Assembly: GCF_004340905.1 (NCBI RefSeq)
Contig: NZ_SLXD01000008.1
Coordinates: forward strand, 203,600 to 267,599
Reading direction: 5' to 3'
Length of the DNA: 64,000 bases
From: Rubrivivax gelatinosus
GTDB taxonomy: Bacteria; Pseudomonadota; Gammaproteobacteria; Burkholderiales; Burkholderiaceae_C
Below are positions 1 through 9,657 of the stretch, in pieces (position 1 is the stretch's first letter; each line of letters opens with the position of its first letter). Below the pieces are notes generated by a model. It had not been told where the DNA came from. It saw only the letters and a list, made by a program, of their open reading frames with translations, and made no database searches. A program made the position numbers and the translations under genes.

Positions 1-815
1 ACGCAGTTGTGGAAGTAATAGAACTCGAGGTGCTTGAACTCGCTGTTGGCGGCGCTGAAGAGTTCCTCCACACGATGAACGTGTTCGTCCATCGTTCCGC
101 CGACATCCATCAGCAGCAGCACCTTCACGCGGTTGTGGCGCTCCGGGACCATGCGGATGTCCAGCAGCCCGGCGTTGGCGGCGGTGCCGTGGATCGTCGC
201 GTCCAGGTCCAGCTCCTCGGCCGCGCCTTCGCGCGCGAAGCGCCGCAGCCGGCGAAGCGCGACCTTGATCGTGCGCGTGCCGAGCTCGCGGCTGTCGTCG
301 TAGTCCTGGAAGGCGCGCTGGTCCCAGACCTTCACCGCGCTGCGGTTTCGCCCCTTGTCCTGGCCGATGCGCACGCCCTGCGGGTTGTGCCCCCAGGCGC
401 CGAACGGGCTGGTGCCGCCGGTGCCGATCCACTGGCTGCCACCTTCGTGGCGCTCCTTCTGCTCCTCCAGACGCTTCTTCAGCGTCTGCATCAGCTCGTC
501 CCAGCCCATCGTCTCGATGGCCGCCTTCTGCTCGGGCGTCAGCTCCAGCTCCAGCGTCTTGCGCAGCCAGTCCAGCGGCACTTCGCGCGTGAAGTCGGTC
601 AGCAGCTCGACGCCCTTGAAGTAGGCGCCGAAGGCACGGTCGAACTTGTCGTAGTGCGTCTCGTCCTTCACCAGCGTGGCGCGGGCGAGGAAGTAGAAGT
701 CGTCGACCGAGGCGTCGACGACGCCGGCCTCGAGCGCTTCCAGCAGGGTGAGGAACTCCTTCACCGAGACCGGCAGCTTGGCGGCGCGCAGCGTGTAGAA
801 GAAGTCGATCAGCAT
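1..815 (-). CDS. VWA-domain protein, CoxE-like (3' end cut by the window edge)
   Basis: The reading frame starts at ATG 815 with MLIDFFYTLRAAKLPVSVKE and stays open to base 1, so the C-terminus is missing. After a helical N-terminal part (about 1-130) there is a GTGGTSPFG stretch. Near residue 235 a beta strand with VKVLLLMDVGGTMDEHV marks the start of a von Willebrand A domain. The canonical DxSxS metal site reads DVGGT here, so the first serine is replaced by Gly. CoxE/YeaD-type VWA proteins work with MoxR AAA+ ATPases as chaperone pairs that insert or remodel metal sites. A moxR gene lies upstream on the same strand, with a GNAT and a peptidase gene between. The 87-base gap before this gene holds a GC-rich hairpin (862-880), so it may have its own promoter. 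Confidence 0.85.
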   Translation of the reverse strand, partial: MLIDFFYTLRAAKLPVSVKEFLTLLEALEAGVVDASVDDFYFLARATLVKDETHYDKFDRAFGAYFKGVELLTDFTREVPLDWLRKTLELELTPEQKAAIETMGWDELMQTLKKRLEEQKERHEGGSQWIGTGGTSPFGAWGHNPQGVRIGQDKGRNRSAVKVWDQRAFQDYDDSRELGTRTIKVALRRLRRFAREGAAEELDLDATIHGTAANAGLLDIRMVPERHNRVKVLLLMDVGGTMDEHVHRVEELFSAANSEFKHLEFYYFHNC

Positions 816-902
816 CGGCTGGAGGCGGCGCCTGGGCGGCGACGGATGCCTGGATTGTCGCGCCGGCGCGCGCCGCCGGCGTGACGAAACACCGGGCGCC
901 TT

Positions 903-2942
903 TCAGCGCTTGCGGGTCTTGGCCGGGCCCGGGTCGTGGCGTTCGAGCCAGCCGAAGAACTCGCCGTACCACTGCTTCGAGTTGCGCGGCTTGAGCACCC
1001 AGTGGTTCTCGTCGGGGTACCAGAGCAGCCGGGCGTCGACGCCGCGCGCCTTGAGCGTGTTGTAGTAGGCCAGGCCCTGGGCGTCGGGCACGCGGTAGTC
1101 GAGCGCGCCATGCACCACCAGCGTCGGCGTGGCCATCGCGCCGGCGGCGGCGTGCGGGCTCTGCGCGTGCACGCGCGCCATGTCGTCCCAGTACCAGGCG
1201 CCCAGTTCCTTGGCGTGCCAGGTGTAGGCGTCGTCGGCGAACATGCCGGTCCAGTCGAAGCAGCCGGCGTGGCAGACGTAGGCGGCATAGCGCCCGGCCG
1301 GCACGTGGCCGTTCATCCAGGCGACCATGAAGCCGCCGTAGCTGCCGCCGGAGGCGAAGACGCGGCGCTTGTCGGCCCAGGGCTTCTTCAGCAGCCAGTC
1401 GGTGGCGGCCTCGACGTCGATGGTCTCCAGCTGGCCCCAGCGGTGGGTGATGCTGTCGAGGAAGGCGGTGCCGAAACTCGACGAGCCGTGGTAGTTGACG
1501 CAGGCGACGACATAGCCCTGGGCGGCGAAGACCTGGGTGTTCCAGCGGTAGTGCCAGGCGTCGCCGAAGGCGGTGTGCGGGCCGCCGTGGATCAGGTGCA
1601 GGATCGGGTACTTCTTCTTCGCGTCGAAGCCCGGCGGGTAGACCAGCCACATCTGCACGTCGTCGGGCTCGCCGCCTTCGACGCTGGCCGCGCCCTTGAT
1701 CCAGACCTCCTCGACACGCCCGGACTGCAGGCGTTCCAGCAGCGCGTCGTTGATCGTCTCGATGCGCCGCGGCGCCTCGCCCGGCAGGCAGGCCTGCAGC
1801 CGCGCCGGATGGGTGGCGCCGTCGGCCAGCGTCAGCAGCGTGCCGGCGGCCTTGTCGAAGGCCTGCACGGTGCCGCCTTCGACGACGATCTCGGCGCGGC
1901 GGTCGGGCAGGTCGAAACGCCACAGATGCTGGCGGCCACGCTGCTCGGCGCGCAGCAGCAGCGCCTGGCCGTCGTCCTCCCAGGCCAGCGGCGCCTGCAC
2001 GTCGTGGTCCCAGGCCTCGGACAGCAGCTCCCAGCGCGCCTCGTCGCGGTACCAGACGGCGACCTGGCCGGGCATCGTGTGCTTGCGGCCCTGGTGGCTG
2101 GCGATGAAGGCGATGCGCTCGCCCTCGGGGCTGTAGCGCGGGGCCGAGAGGTCCCAGTCGGCGTCCTGCACGAGCACGCTGAAGCGGCCGGTCTTCAGTT
2201 CGAGCTCGGCCAGCGCGAGGCGGTTGTCGATGCGTTTCTCGGGCGCCGGGTCGAAGGTGAAGACGACGCGTTTGCCGTCCGGCGAGACGTCGAAGCAGTC
2301 GGCGTCGGGGTCGTGGCGGCGCAGCGCGTAGGGCGAGCCCTCGAACAGGTCGCGAACCTTGGCGGCAGCGCCGTCCCGGCCCAGCTCCAGCAGGTGCAGG
2401 TGCGGCTCGCGGTCCTGCGGCAGCTGGTGGTCCCAGTAGCGGTACTGGGCCTCGCGGGTGGCGTAGCCGGTCTCCTTGCGTTCCTTGAAGGCCTTGGCGC
2501 GTTTGGCCTGCTCCTTCGTGCCCTTGGCGTCGGGCCAGACCCAGGAGACGAAGAGCAGCCGGCGGCCGTCGGGGCACCAGCGGAAGGCCTCGACGCCGGT
2601 GGCCACCGTCGCCGCGCGGCGCGCCTCGCCGCCGTCGGGCGCGATGACGTAGAGCTGCGCCGTCTCGTCCTTCTCGCCCTGCTGCTCGCGCTTGGCGACG
2701 AAGGCGACGAGCTCGCCCTTGGGGCTCCATTGCGGCTGGCCGTCCTTGTCGCCGCAGGCGGTCAGCGCCCGCGCGGCGCCGCCCAGCGTCGAGAACAGCC
2801 ACAGCGAGCTGGCGGACTTGTTGTCCTCCATCGAGTAGCGCGTGACCGCGGCGACGGCCTGCGCGCCGTCGGGCGAGAGGCTGGGCGCGCCGATGCGCTC
2901 GAGCTTCCAGAGATCGTCGACAGTGATCGGCTTGGTCTTCAT
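903..2942 (-). CDS. S9 family prolyl oligopeptidase / acyl-aminoacyl peptidase-like
   Basis: A 679-residue protein starting MKTKPITVDDLW. The N-terminal 400 residues look like a seven-bladed beta-propeller with repeated SPDG/SPKG/SPEG blade motifs. The C-terminal alpha/beta-hydrolase has the nucleophile in SGGSYGGFM, the acid in HGALDYRVP and the histidine in DENHWVLKP, so the Ser-Asp-His triad of family S9 is complete. No signal peptide is visible, which suggests a cytoplasmic enzyme trimming peptides. The ATG overlaps the stop of the upstream GNAT gene as ATGA (2939-2942), a sign of translational coupling. A longer frame upstream exists but would lie wholly inside the GNAT gene and was rejected. 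Confidence 0.93.
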   Translation of the reverse strand: MKTKPITVDDLWKLERIGAPSLSPDGAQAVAAVTRYSMEDNKSASSLWLFSTLGGAARALTACGDKDGQPQWSPKGELVAFVAKREQQGEKDETAQLYVIAPDGGEARRAATVATGVEAFRWCPDGRRLLFVSWVWPDAKGTKEQAKRAKAFKERKETGYATREAQYRYWDHQLPQDREPHLHLLELGRDGAAAKVRDLFEGSPYALRRHDPDADCFDVSPDGKRVVFTFDPAPEKRIDNRLALAELELKTGRFSVLVQDADWDLSAPRYSPEGERIAFIASHQGRKHTMPGQVAVWYRDEARWELLSEAWDHDVQAPLAWEDDGQALLLRAEQRGRQHLWRFDLPDRRAEIVVEGGTVQAFDKAAGTLLTLADGATHPARLQACLPGEAPRRIETINDALLERLQSGRVEEVWIKGAASVEGGEPDDVQMWLVYPPGFDAKKKYPILHLIHGGPHTAFGDAWHYRWNTQVFAAQGYVVACVNYHGSSSFGTAFLDSITHRWGQLETIDVEAATDWLLKKPWADKRRVFASGGSYGGFMVAWMNGHVPAGRYAAYVCHAGCFDWTGMFADDAYTWHAKELGAWYWDDMARVHAQSPHAAAGAMATPTLVVHGALDYRVPDAQGLAYYNTLKARGVDARLLWYPDENHWVLKPRNSKQWYGEFFGWLERHDPGPAKTRKR

Positions 2943-3529
2943 CGGGGTTTGGCGAGCAGCCATTCGAGGTGGGTGCGGATCGTCGGCCATTCGGCCGCCG
3001 TGATGCTGTAGACCGCGGTGTCGCGCAGCGAACCGTCGGCGCTCCGCTGGTGGGCGCGCAGGATGCCGTCGAGCTGGGCGCCCAGGCGCTCGATCGCGCG
3101 CCGGCTCTGCGTGTTCAGGCGGTGGGTGCGGAACTCGACGGCGATGCAGTCCAGGCGCTCGAAGGCGTGCGTGAGCAGCATCTTCTTGCACTCGGTGTTG
3201 AGCCCGGTGCGCTGCGCCGAGCGCGCGGTCCAGGTGCTGCCGATCTCGACGCGGCGGTTCAAGGCGTCGATGTTCATGTAGCTCGTCATGCCGACGGCGC
3301 GGCCGGTGGCGTCGAAGACGGCGAAGGGCAGCATTCTGCCGGCGGCCTGCAGCCCCAGGCGGCGCCCGATCTCGGCGCCCATGCGCTCGGGCGCGGGCAC
3401 GGCGGTGTACCAGAGCTTCCAGAGCTCGCCGTCGCGGGCGGCGTCGGCCAGGGCCGGGGCGTGTTCGGGCTGCAGCGGGACGAGCGCGGCGAGCCGGCCG
3501 CGCAGCGTGACGGGTTCGGGCCAGCTCAT
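2939..3529 (-). CDS. GNAT N-acetyltransferase, RimJ/RimL type
   Basis: A 196-residue protein starting MSWPEPVTLRGRLAALVPL. It has the RimJ/RimL layout: an N-terminal strand followed by LQPEHAPAL, a central strand pair around AVGMTSYMNIDALNRRVEIG, and the acetyl-CoA region around TECKKMLLTHAFERL, then VEFRTHRLNTQSRRAIERLG. Such enzymes acetylate N-terminal or small-molecule amines using acetyl-CoA. The substrate cannot be read from sequence. It lies 13 bases downstream of moxR and overlaps the S9 peptidase start by four bases, so it is the second gene of a probable operon. Confidence 0.9.
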   Translation of the reverse strand: MSWPEPVTLRGRLAALVPLQPEHAPALADAARDGELWKLWYTAVPAPERMGAEIGRRLGLQAAGRMLPFAVFDATGRAVGMTSYMNIDALNRRVEIGSTWTARSAQRTGLNTECKKMLLTHAFERLDCIAVEFRTHRLNTQSRRAIERLGAQLDGILRAHQRSADGSLRDTAVYSITAAEWPTIRTHLEWLLAKPR

Positions 3530-3542
3530 CCGGGCGTCGGGC

Positions 3543-4397
<855 letters not shown>

Positions 4398-4445
4398 CGT
4401 GTCCGCGAGGGAATTGGAGGGGGGCGGGCCAGTATACGCGGCGCC

Positions 4446-4451
4446 TATACT
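4446..4451 (+). promoter_or_regulatory. possible -10 element for the dihaem cytochrome c
   Basis: The hexamer TATACT lies 26 bases before the cytochrome start in the 80-base gap shared with moxR. It matches the sigma-70 -10 consensus at five of six positions, but no convincing -35 hexamer is found at 16-18 bases. It is offered as a weak candidate only. Confidence 0.3.
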
Positions 4452-4477
4452 GCGCCATCGCATCAAGAGGCTTGATC

Positions 4478-5116
4478 ATGATCAAGGCTGCGATCGTGCT
4501 GCTGGTGCTCGCCGGCATGGCGTCTGCGGTGCGGGCGCAGGACGCGTCGGCCGGCCGGTCCAAGGCCGCGATGTGCATGGGCTGCCACAACATCCCGGGC
4601 TATCAGGCCAGCTTCCCGCTGGTGCACAAGGTGCCCAAGATCGGTGGCCAGAATGCCGACTACCTCGTCGCCGCGCTCGTGGCCTACCGCAAGGGCGAGC
4701 GCAAGCACCCGACGATGCGGGCGGCGGCGGCTTCGCTGTCGGACCGGGACATCGCCGACCTCGCGGCCTTCTATGCCGGCTCGGCACCGGCCGCGCCGGC
4801 AGCGGCCACCGCTGCGGCGGCGCCGGCGGCGGTGGCGCCGCTGCTCGAGCGCGGCGCCTGCGCCTCCTGCCACGGCGCCGACTTCAACCGCCCGATCGCA
4901 CCCGCCTATCCGAAGATCGCCGGCCAGCATGGTGACTACCTGCTCGCGGCGCTGCGCGCCTACGGCAGCACGAACCATCGTCAGATCGGGCGCAGCAATC
5001 CGATCATGAGCGCGCAGGTCCAGCCCTTCTCCGCCGCCGAACTGCGCGCCATCGCCGGCTACGTGGCGTCGCTGCCTGGCGACGTGCGGACCGTGCCCGA
5101 ATCGCGCTTCCGTTGA
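4478..5116 (+). CDS. dihaem cytochrome c (c4/c553 type), periplasmic
   Basis: A 212-residue protein with a clear signal peptide (MIKAAIVLLVLAGMASAVRA) and two haem attachment motifs, CMGCH in the first half and CASCH in the second. Each half is a class I cytochrome c fold with a probable axial methionine (KHPTMRAAA and NPIMSAQV). An Ala/Pro linker joins the halves. This is the layout of cytochrome c4, a periplasmic electron carrier to terminal oxidases. ATG 4478 was preferred over an upstream TTG because AAGAGG lies seven bases before it. The gene stands alone and is divergent from moxR. Confidence 0.92.
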   Translation: MIKAAIVLLVLAGMASAVRAQDASAGRSKAAMCMGCHNIPGYQASFPLVHKVPKIGGQNADYLVAALVAYRKGERKHPTMRAAAASLSDRDIADLAAFYAGSAPAAPAAATAAAAPAAVAPLLERGACASCHGADFNRPIAPAYPKIAGQHGDYLLAALRAYGSTNHRQIGRSNPIMSAQVQPFSAAELRAIAGYVASLPGDVRTVPESRFR

Positions 5117-5232
5117 TTTGCGCGGCGCTCCCGGCCCTGATCCGGGTGATGCAGGGTGAGTTCTGACGCATCATGCGGGCGTCCGATGCCGGCCCTCCGC
5201 GGCGGCCGTCCGCACGTCCGCTCCCCGCGTCC

Positions 5233-6477
5233 ATGCTGAAGAAGATTCCGGTCACCGAGCTCCGCCTGGGAATGCACCTCCACGCCTTCGAGGGCTCGTG
5301 GATGGACCACCCCTTCTGGCGCACCCGCTTCGTCATCGAAGACCCGAAGATGCTGGCCCAGGTGCAGGGCAGCGGCGTGCGCGAGTGCTGGATCGACATC
5401 TCGCTGGGCCTGGACGTCGAGGCGCACGATGCCGGCGTGCGCCCGCGGGTGGCCCCGACCCCGGCCGCGCCCCCCGCGCCGGCCCTGGCGCCCGCCGCGG
5501 CGCCGCCGCGGCCCGCCTCCACCACGATGGCCGAGGAACTGCAGGCGGCTGCCACGGTCTGCAAACGCGGTCGCGAGGCCGTGGTCTCGATGTTCAGCGA
5601 CGCCCGCCTGGGCCGCGCGATCGACGGCGAGGCCTGCATGCCGCTGGTCGAGCAGGTCACCGAATCGGTGTTCCGCAACCCGGGCGCGCTGGTCAGCCTG
5701 GCACGGCTGAAGACCCACGACGACTACACCTACATGCACTCGGTGGCGGTGTGCGCGCTGATGGTGGCGCTCGGGCGCCAGCTCGGTGCCACCGACGCCG
5801 AGTGCCGCCGCCTGGGCCTGGCCGGCCTGCTGCACGACATCGGCAAGGCGCTGATGCCTTCCGAGGTGCTGAACAAACCCGGCAAGCTCACCGACCAGGA
5901 GTTCGACGTCATGCGCTCGCACCCCGAGCGCGGCCACGGCCTGCTGCAGGAGGCGCGTGGCGCCGGCGAGGACGCGCTCGAGGTCTGCCTGCACCACCAC
6001 GAACGCGTGGACGGCACCGGCTACCCGCACAGGTGCTCGGGCGAGGCGCTCACCCGGCTCGCGCGCATGGGCGCGGTCTGCGACGTCTACGACGCCGTGA
6101 CCTCCAACCGCCCGTACAAGTCGGGCTGGGATCCGGCCGAGTCGATCGCGCGCATGGCCTCGTGGAAGGGGCACTTCGACGACACCATCCTCGCCGCCTT
6201 CGTGCGCAGTGTCGGCATCTATCCGACCGGTTCGCTGGTGCGCATGGAGTCGGGCCGCATCGGCATCGTCGTCGAGCAGAACCCGGGCAGACCGGCCGCG
6301 CCGGTGGTGAACCTGTTCTATTCGACCCGCTCGTCGATGCCGATCCCGCCGCAGCGGCTGGACCTGAACCAGGCGGCCAACGACCGCATCGTCGGCCGCG
6401 AGCCGGCGCAGAACTGGGCCGGGCGCCCGCTCGACGAGCTGTGGCTGCCACCCGAGGTGACGCGCGCCCGCCGTTGA
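5233..6477 (+). CDS. DUF3391 / HD-GYP domain protein, probable c-di-GMP phosphodiesterase
   Basis: A 414-residue protein starting MLKKIPVTELRLGMHLHAFE, which is the usual start of the N-terminal DUF3391 domain. A Pro/Ala-rich linker (about 70-105) leads into an HD-GYP domain with HDIGK, the HHERVDGTGYP signature and DVYDAVTSNRPYK. These residues bind the metal centre and c-di-GMP, so hydrolysis of c-di-GMP is likely. An in-frame ATG 60 bases upstream would add a low-complexity tail and was not used. The gene is not in an obvious operon. Confidence 0.93.
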   Translation: MLKKIPVTELRLGMHLHAFEGSWMDHPFWRTRFVIEDPKMLAQVQGSGVRECWIDISLGLDVEAHDAGVRPRVAPTPAAPPAPALAPAAAPPRPASTTMAEELQAAATVCKRGREAVVSMFSDARLGRAIDGEACMPLVEQVTESVFRNPGALVSLARLKTHDDYTYMHSVAVCALMVALGRQLGATDAECRRLGLAGLLHDIGKALMPSEVLNKPGKLTDQEFDVMRSHPERGHGLLQEARGAGEDALEVCLHHHERVDGTGYPHRCSGEALTRLARMGAVCDVYDAVTSNRPYKSGWDPAESIARMASWKGHFDDTILAAFVRSVGIYPTGSLVRMESGRIGIVVEQNPGRPAAPVVNLFYSTRSSMPIPPQRLDLNQAANDRIVGREPAQNWAGRPLDELWLPPEVTRARR

Positions 6478-6562
6478 CCCCGCGCGCCGGCGGTCACGGT
6501 GCGCCCCGCGCTGCCGCTCGCGTTACCCTTCGGGGCGACACCACCTCCACGAGGATCGCCCC

Positions 6563-6754
6563 ATGATCGAACTGACCCTGCCGACGATGACTTGCGGCCA
6601 CTGCGTGAAGACCGTCACCGAGACGGTGCAGCGCGTCGATGCCGCGGCCCGCGTGAGCATCGACCTGCCGACGCACGCCGTGCGCATCGACTCCGCCCAG
6701 CCTGCCGAGACCTTCACCGCCGCGCTGGCCGAAGAAGGTTTCGAGGCCGCCTGA
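6563..6754 (+). CDS. heavy-metal-associated (HMA) domain protein, CopZ-like
   Basis: A 63-residue single-domain protein starting MIELTLPTMTCGHCVKTVTE. The MTCGHC motif in the first loop is the classic MxCxxC metal site of Atx1/CopZ copper chaperones, and the length fits one ferredoxin-like HMA fold. It would carry Cu(I) in the cytoplasm. No copper ATPase is adjacent, so its partner is elsewhere. GAGG lies about eight bases upstream of the ATG. Confidence 0.9.
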   Translation: MIELTLPTMTCGHCVKTVTETVQRVDAAARVSIDLPTHAVRIDSAQPAETFTAALAEEGFEAA

Positions 6755-6818
6755 GCCCCTCGGGCGCGCACGGCGCGCGCCCCCTGCGACCGCTTTGCCA
6801 CCCATTCCGGGAGAGACG

Positions 6819-8393
6819 ATGAGATCGTGGATCACGTGTGCGCTGCTCGCCGCCGGCCTGGCCGCCGGCAGCGCCGGCGCCCAGACGCTGCGCTGGGCCA
6901 GCCAGGGCGACCTGCAGACCCTGGACCCGCACTCGCAGAACGAGATGCTGACCAACTCGATGAACGGCCAGGTCTACGAAGGCCTGGTCGGGCGCGACCG
7001 CCAGCTCGGCCTGGTGCCGGCGCTGGCCACCGAGTGGAAGCAGACCGGCCCGCTGACCTGGCGCTTCAAGCTGCGGCCGAACGTGAAGTTTCACGACGGC
7101 TCGCCGTTCAGCGCCGAGGACGTCGTGTTCTCGATGAACCGCGCCCGGGAGCTGACCTCGCAGATCAGCGTCTACGCCAACGCGGTGGGCACGCCGGTGG
7201 CGATCGACCCGCTGACGGTCGAGTTCCGGCTGCAGCAGGTCAACCCGATCTTCCTGCAGCACATCGCCGCGCCGCTGTGGATCATGAGCAAGTCGTGGTC
7301 CGAGAAGAACAAGGTCACCCGGCCGCTGGACTTCAAGAACAAGGAGGAGAGCTACGCCTCCTTCAACGCCAACGGCACGGGCCCGTTCATGGTCGCGAGC
7401 CGGGCGCCGGGCATCAAGACGGTCTACAAGCGCAACCCGGCGTGGTGGGGGCGCTTCGAGGGCAACGTGCAGCAGGTGGTCTACACGCCGATCGCCAACG
7501 ACGCGACACGGCTGGCGGCGCTGGTCTCCGGCGAGATCGACTTCGTGCTCGACCCGGCGCCGCGCGACGTGCCGCGGCTGCGCTCGACCGCGGGCGTGAA
7601 GATCGTCGACGGTCCGGAGAACCGGGTGCTGTTCATCGGCATGGACCAGTCGCGCGACGAGCTGCTTTACGGCAGCGTCAAGGGCAGGAACCCGTTCAAG
7701 GACGTTCGTGTGCGCCGGGCGCTCTACCACGCAGTCGACATCGAGACGATGAAGACCAAGCTGATGAACGGCCAGAGCGTGCCCACCGGCGGCATCACGC
7801 CGTCGCCGCTGGGCGCCTACGACGACCCGGCGATCGAGACCCGGCTGCCCTTCGACCTGGCCCGCGCACGCGCGCTGCTGGCCGAGGCCGGCTACCCGCA
7901 GGGCTTCGAGGTCACGCTGGACTGCCCGAACAACCGCTACGTCAACGACGAGGAGATCTGCCTGGCGCTGGCGCAGATGTGGGCCAAGATCGGCGTCAAG
8001 CTGCGGGTCAACGCGATGCCGCGTGCGGTCTACTTCCCCAAGCTGGAGAAGTTCGACACCAGCCTGTACATGCTCGGTTGGGGCGGGGCGATCACCGACG
8101 CCGAGGTCACGATCACGCCGGTGCTGCGCTCGCCCGGCGAGAAGGGCGTCGGCGCCTTCAACTACGGCCGGGTGAAGAACGACAGGTTCGAGGAACTCGC
8201 CAAGGCCTCCAGCTCGGAAGCCGACCCGAAGAAGCGCGAGGACCTGGTCAAGGGCGCGCTGCGCGAGTACACGCAGCAGGCGCACCTGATCCCGCTGCAC
8301 CGCCAGGTGATCCCCTGGGCCGCGCGCAGCAACGTCGAGGTCGTGCATCGCGCCGACAACTGGTTCGAGTACTCCTGGGTGACGGTCAAGTGA
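6819..8393 (+). CDS. ABC transporter substrate-binding protein, family 5 (peptide/nickel type)
   Basis: A 524-residue periplasmic protein. A signal peptide (MRSWITCALLAAGLAAGSAGA) precedes the mature start QTLRWASQGDLQTLDPHSQ. The family 5 signature occurs around YEGLVGRDRQLGLVPALATEW and LRPNVKFHDGSPFSAEDVVFS. The start at 6819 is preceded by GGGAGAG; an upstream in-frame ATG would spoil the signal peptide. The permease and ATPase genes expected for a DPP/OPP transporter are not adjacent, so this is an orphan binding protein whose ligand (peptide, glutathione or other) is not known. Confidence 0.92.
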   Translation: MRSWITCALLAAGLAAGSAGAQTLRWASQGDLQTLDPHSQNEMLTNSMNGQVYEGLVGRDRQLGLVPALATEWKQTGPLTWRFKLRPNVKFHDGSPFSAEDVVFSMNRARELTSQISVYANAVGTPVAIDPLTVEFRLQQVNPIFLQHIAAPLWIMSKSWSEKNKVTRPLDFKNKEESYASFNANGTGPFMVASRAPGIKTVYKRNPAWWGRFEGNVQQVVYTPIANDATRLAALVSGEIDFVLDPAPRDVPRLRSTAGVKIVDGPENRVLFIGMDQSRDELLYGSVKGRNPFKDVRVRRALYHAVDIETMKTKLMNGQSVPTGGITPSPLGAYDDPAIETRLPFDLARARALLAEAGYPQGFEVTLDCPNNRYVNDEEICLALAQMWAKIGVKLRVNAMPRAVYFPKLEKFDTSLYMLGWGGAITDAEVTITPVLRSPGEKGVGAFNYGRVKNDRFEELAKASSSEADPKKREDLVKGALREYTQQAHLIPLHRQVIPWAARSNVEVVHRADNWFEYSWVTVK

Positions 8394-8400
8394 CCCACCC

Positions 8401-8515
8401 CCGAAGCGCCTTCGGCGCACCTTGCCGGCCGCGCCGGGCCAGTGGCCCGGCTCTTCGGCTGGCACGCACGGTTCACTGAACCGTTCGTGTCCCGCCTCAG
8501 CCCCCTCGAGGGGGC
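8401..8515. repeat. cluster of four short palindromes between convergent genes
   Basis: The gap after the solute-binding protein holds four inverted repeats in a row: 8401-8415 (CCGAAG arms, 3-base loop), 8434-8450 (CCGGGCCA arms, 1-base centre), 8468-8484 (ACGGTTCA arms, 1-base centre) and 8500-8515 (GCCCCCTCGAGGGGGC, perfect). No T tract follows. They could act together as a two-way transcription end or as a REP-like element. Function is unknown. Confidence 0.6.
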
Positions 8516-8603
8516 GCCGCCAGTGGCCCGACAAAGCCGGTCCACGGCGGCCGCTTGGTGGGCCGAGGGTGCTGATCGAGGCGCTGGGGCCCGCGCGGCC
8601 GCC

Positions 8604-9035
8604 TCAGGTGGTCGCGCGGCGGCGCACGGCCTCGAGGTAGGCCTGGCCGTCGGGCGGCAGGCCGCTTCGCTGCGAGGTCCAGAGCATCTCGCCCAGGCAG
8701 TCCATCACCTCGTGATGCGCGGCGTGCAGCGAGTTGCGCCGCGCAGCCAGCAGTGAGACAGCCTGGCGGATGCCGGTCGGCTGGTCGATGCTGCACTGCT
8801 CCTCGATCGACAGGTGCATCGCCAGGTGCAGGAAGGGGTTGGTGCGCCCGGCGGCGATGGCGTAGTCGGCCGCCAGGGCAGCCGCCACGTCGGCGAGTTC
8901 GGCGTGATACTCGGGGTGCTCGGCGATCCAGCGTGTCGCGATCGCCTCCATCGGATCGACCGGAGCGCCTTCGCGGTATTTCGCATAAGCGCCGCAGAAG
9001 AAGCGCCTGACGTCGGCCTGGTTCGGTTGGAACAT
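8604..9035 (-). CDS. DUF1841 family protein
   Basis: A 143-residue protein starting MFQPNQADVRRFFCGAYAKY, matching the usual start and length of the DUF1841 family of beta/gammaproteobacteria. Conserved-looking segments include NPFLHLAMHLSIEEQ and HHEVMDCLGEMLW. The family has no assigned function. A start 75 bases upstream would extend into the region shared with the divergent nitroreductase gene and was rejected. Confidence 0.88.
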   Translation of the reverse strand: MFQPNQADVRRFFCGAYAKYREGAPVDPMEAIATRWIAEHPEYHAELADVAAALAADYAIAAGRTNPFLHLAMHLSIEEQCSIDQPTGIRQAVSLLAARRNSLHAAHHEVMDCLGEMLWTSQRSGLPPDGQAYLEAVRRRATT

Positions 9036-9081
9036 CGTCGCATTGTCGCCGGGCGTCCATGTCCCGGCTTCCGATACGTCG

Positions 9082-9657
9082 ATGAACACCACCACAGAAC
9101 AACTCTTCACCGAGGCGCGTACCCAGAACGGCTACCGCCCGGAGCCCGTGGCCGACGCCACGCTCGAACAGCTCTACGACCTGCTGAAGTGGGGCCCGAC
9201 CGCCGCCAACGGCTGCCCCGCGCGTTTCGTCTTCGTGCGCACGCCCGAGGCGCGTGAGCGCCTGGCCGAGATCGTCAGCCCCGGCAACCGCCAGAAGGTG
9301 CTGCAGGCGCCGGTGACGGCCATCATCGGCATGGACCTGGCCTTCCACGACAAGCTGCCGCAGCTGTTCCCGCACGCCGACGCACGCGCCTGGTTCGCCG
9401 GCAACGACTGGCTGATCGCCGAGACCGCGCTGCGCAACTCCTCGCTGCAGGGCGCCTACCTGATCCTCGCGGCGCGTGCGCTGGGCCTGGACTGCGGGCC
9501 GATGAGCGGCTTCGACGTCGCCCGCGCCGACGCCGAGTACTGGGCCGGCACGGCGGTACGCACCAACTTCATCTGCACGCTGGGCCACGGTGACCCGACG
9601 AAGGTCCACCCGCGGCTGCCGCGGCTCGCCTTCGACGAGGCCTGCCGCCTGGTCTGA
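9082..9657 (+). CDS. nitroreductase family protein, RutE/HadB-like (malonic semialdehyde reductase type)
   Basis: A 191-residue FMN-dependent nitroreductase-fold protein starting MNTTTEQLFTEARTQNGYRP. Segments LLKWGPTAANGCPARFVFV, AETALRNSSLQGAYLILAAR and LGLDCGPMSGFD are typical of the RutE subgroup, which reduces malonic semialdehyde in pyrimidine breakdown. No other rut genes are nearby, so the physiological substrate is unproven. Its stop overlaps the TauE permease start as TGATG. Confidence 0.88.
   Translation: MNTTTEQLFTEARTQNGYRPEPVADATLEQLYDLLKWGPTAANGCPARFVFVRTPEARERLAEIVSPGNRQKVLQAPVTAIIGMDLAFHDKLPQLFPHADARAWFAGNDWLIAETALRNSSLQGAYLILAARALGLDCGPMSGFDVARADAEYWAGTAVRTNFICTLGHGDPTKVHPRLPRLAFDEACRLV

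Noticed and set aside
936..3011. A 691-codon open frame on the plus strand opposite the S9 peptidase
   Set aside because: It is the antisense shadow of a well-supported gene in GC-rich DNA, with low-complexity Ala/Val/Gly/Arg content and no domain.
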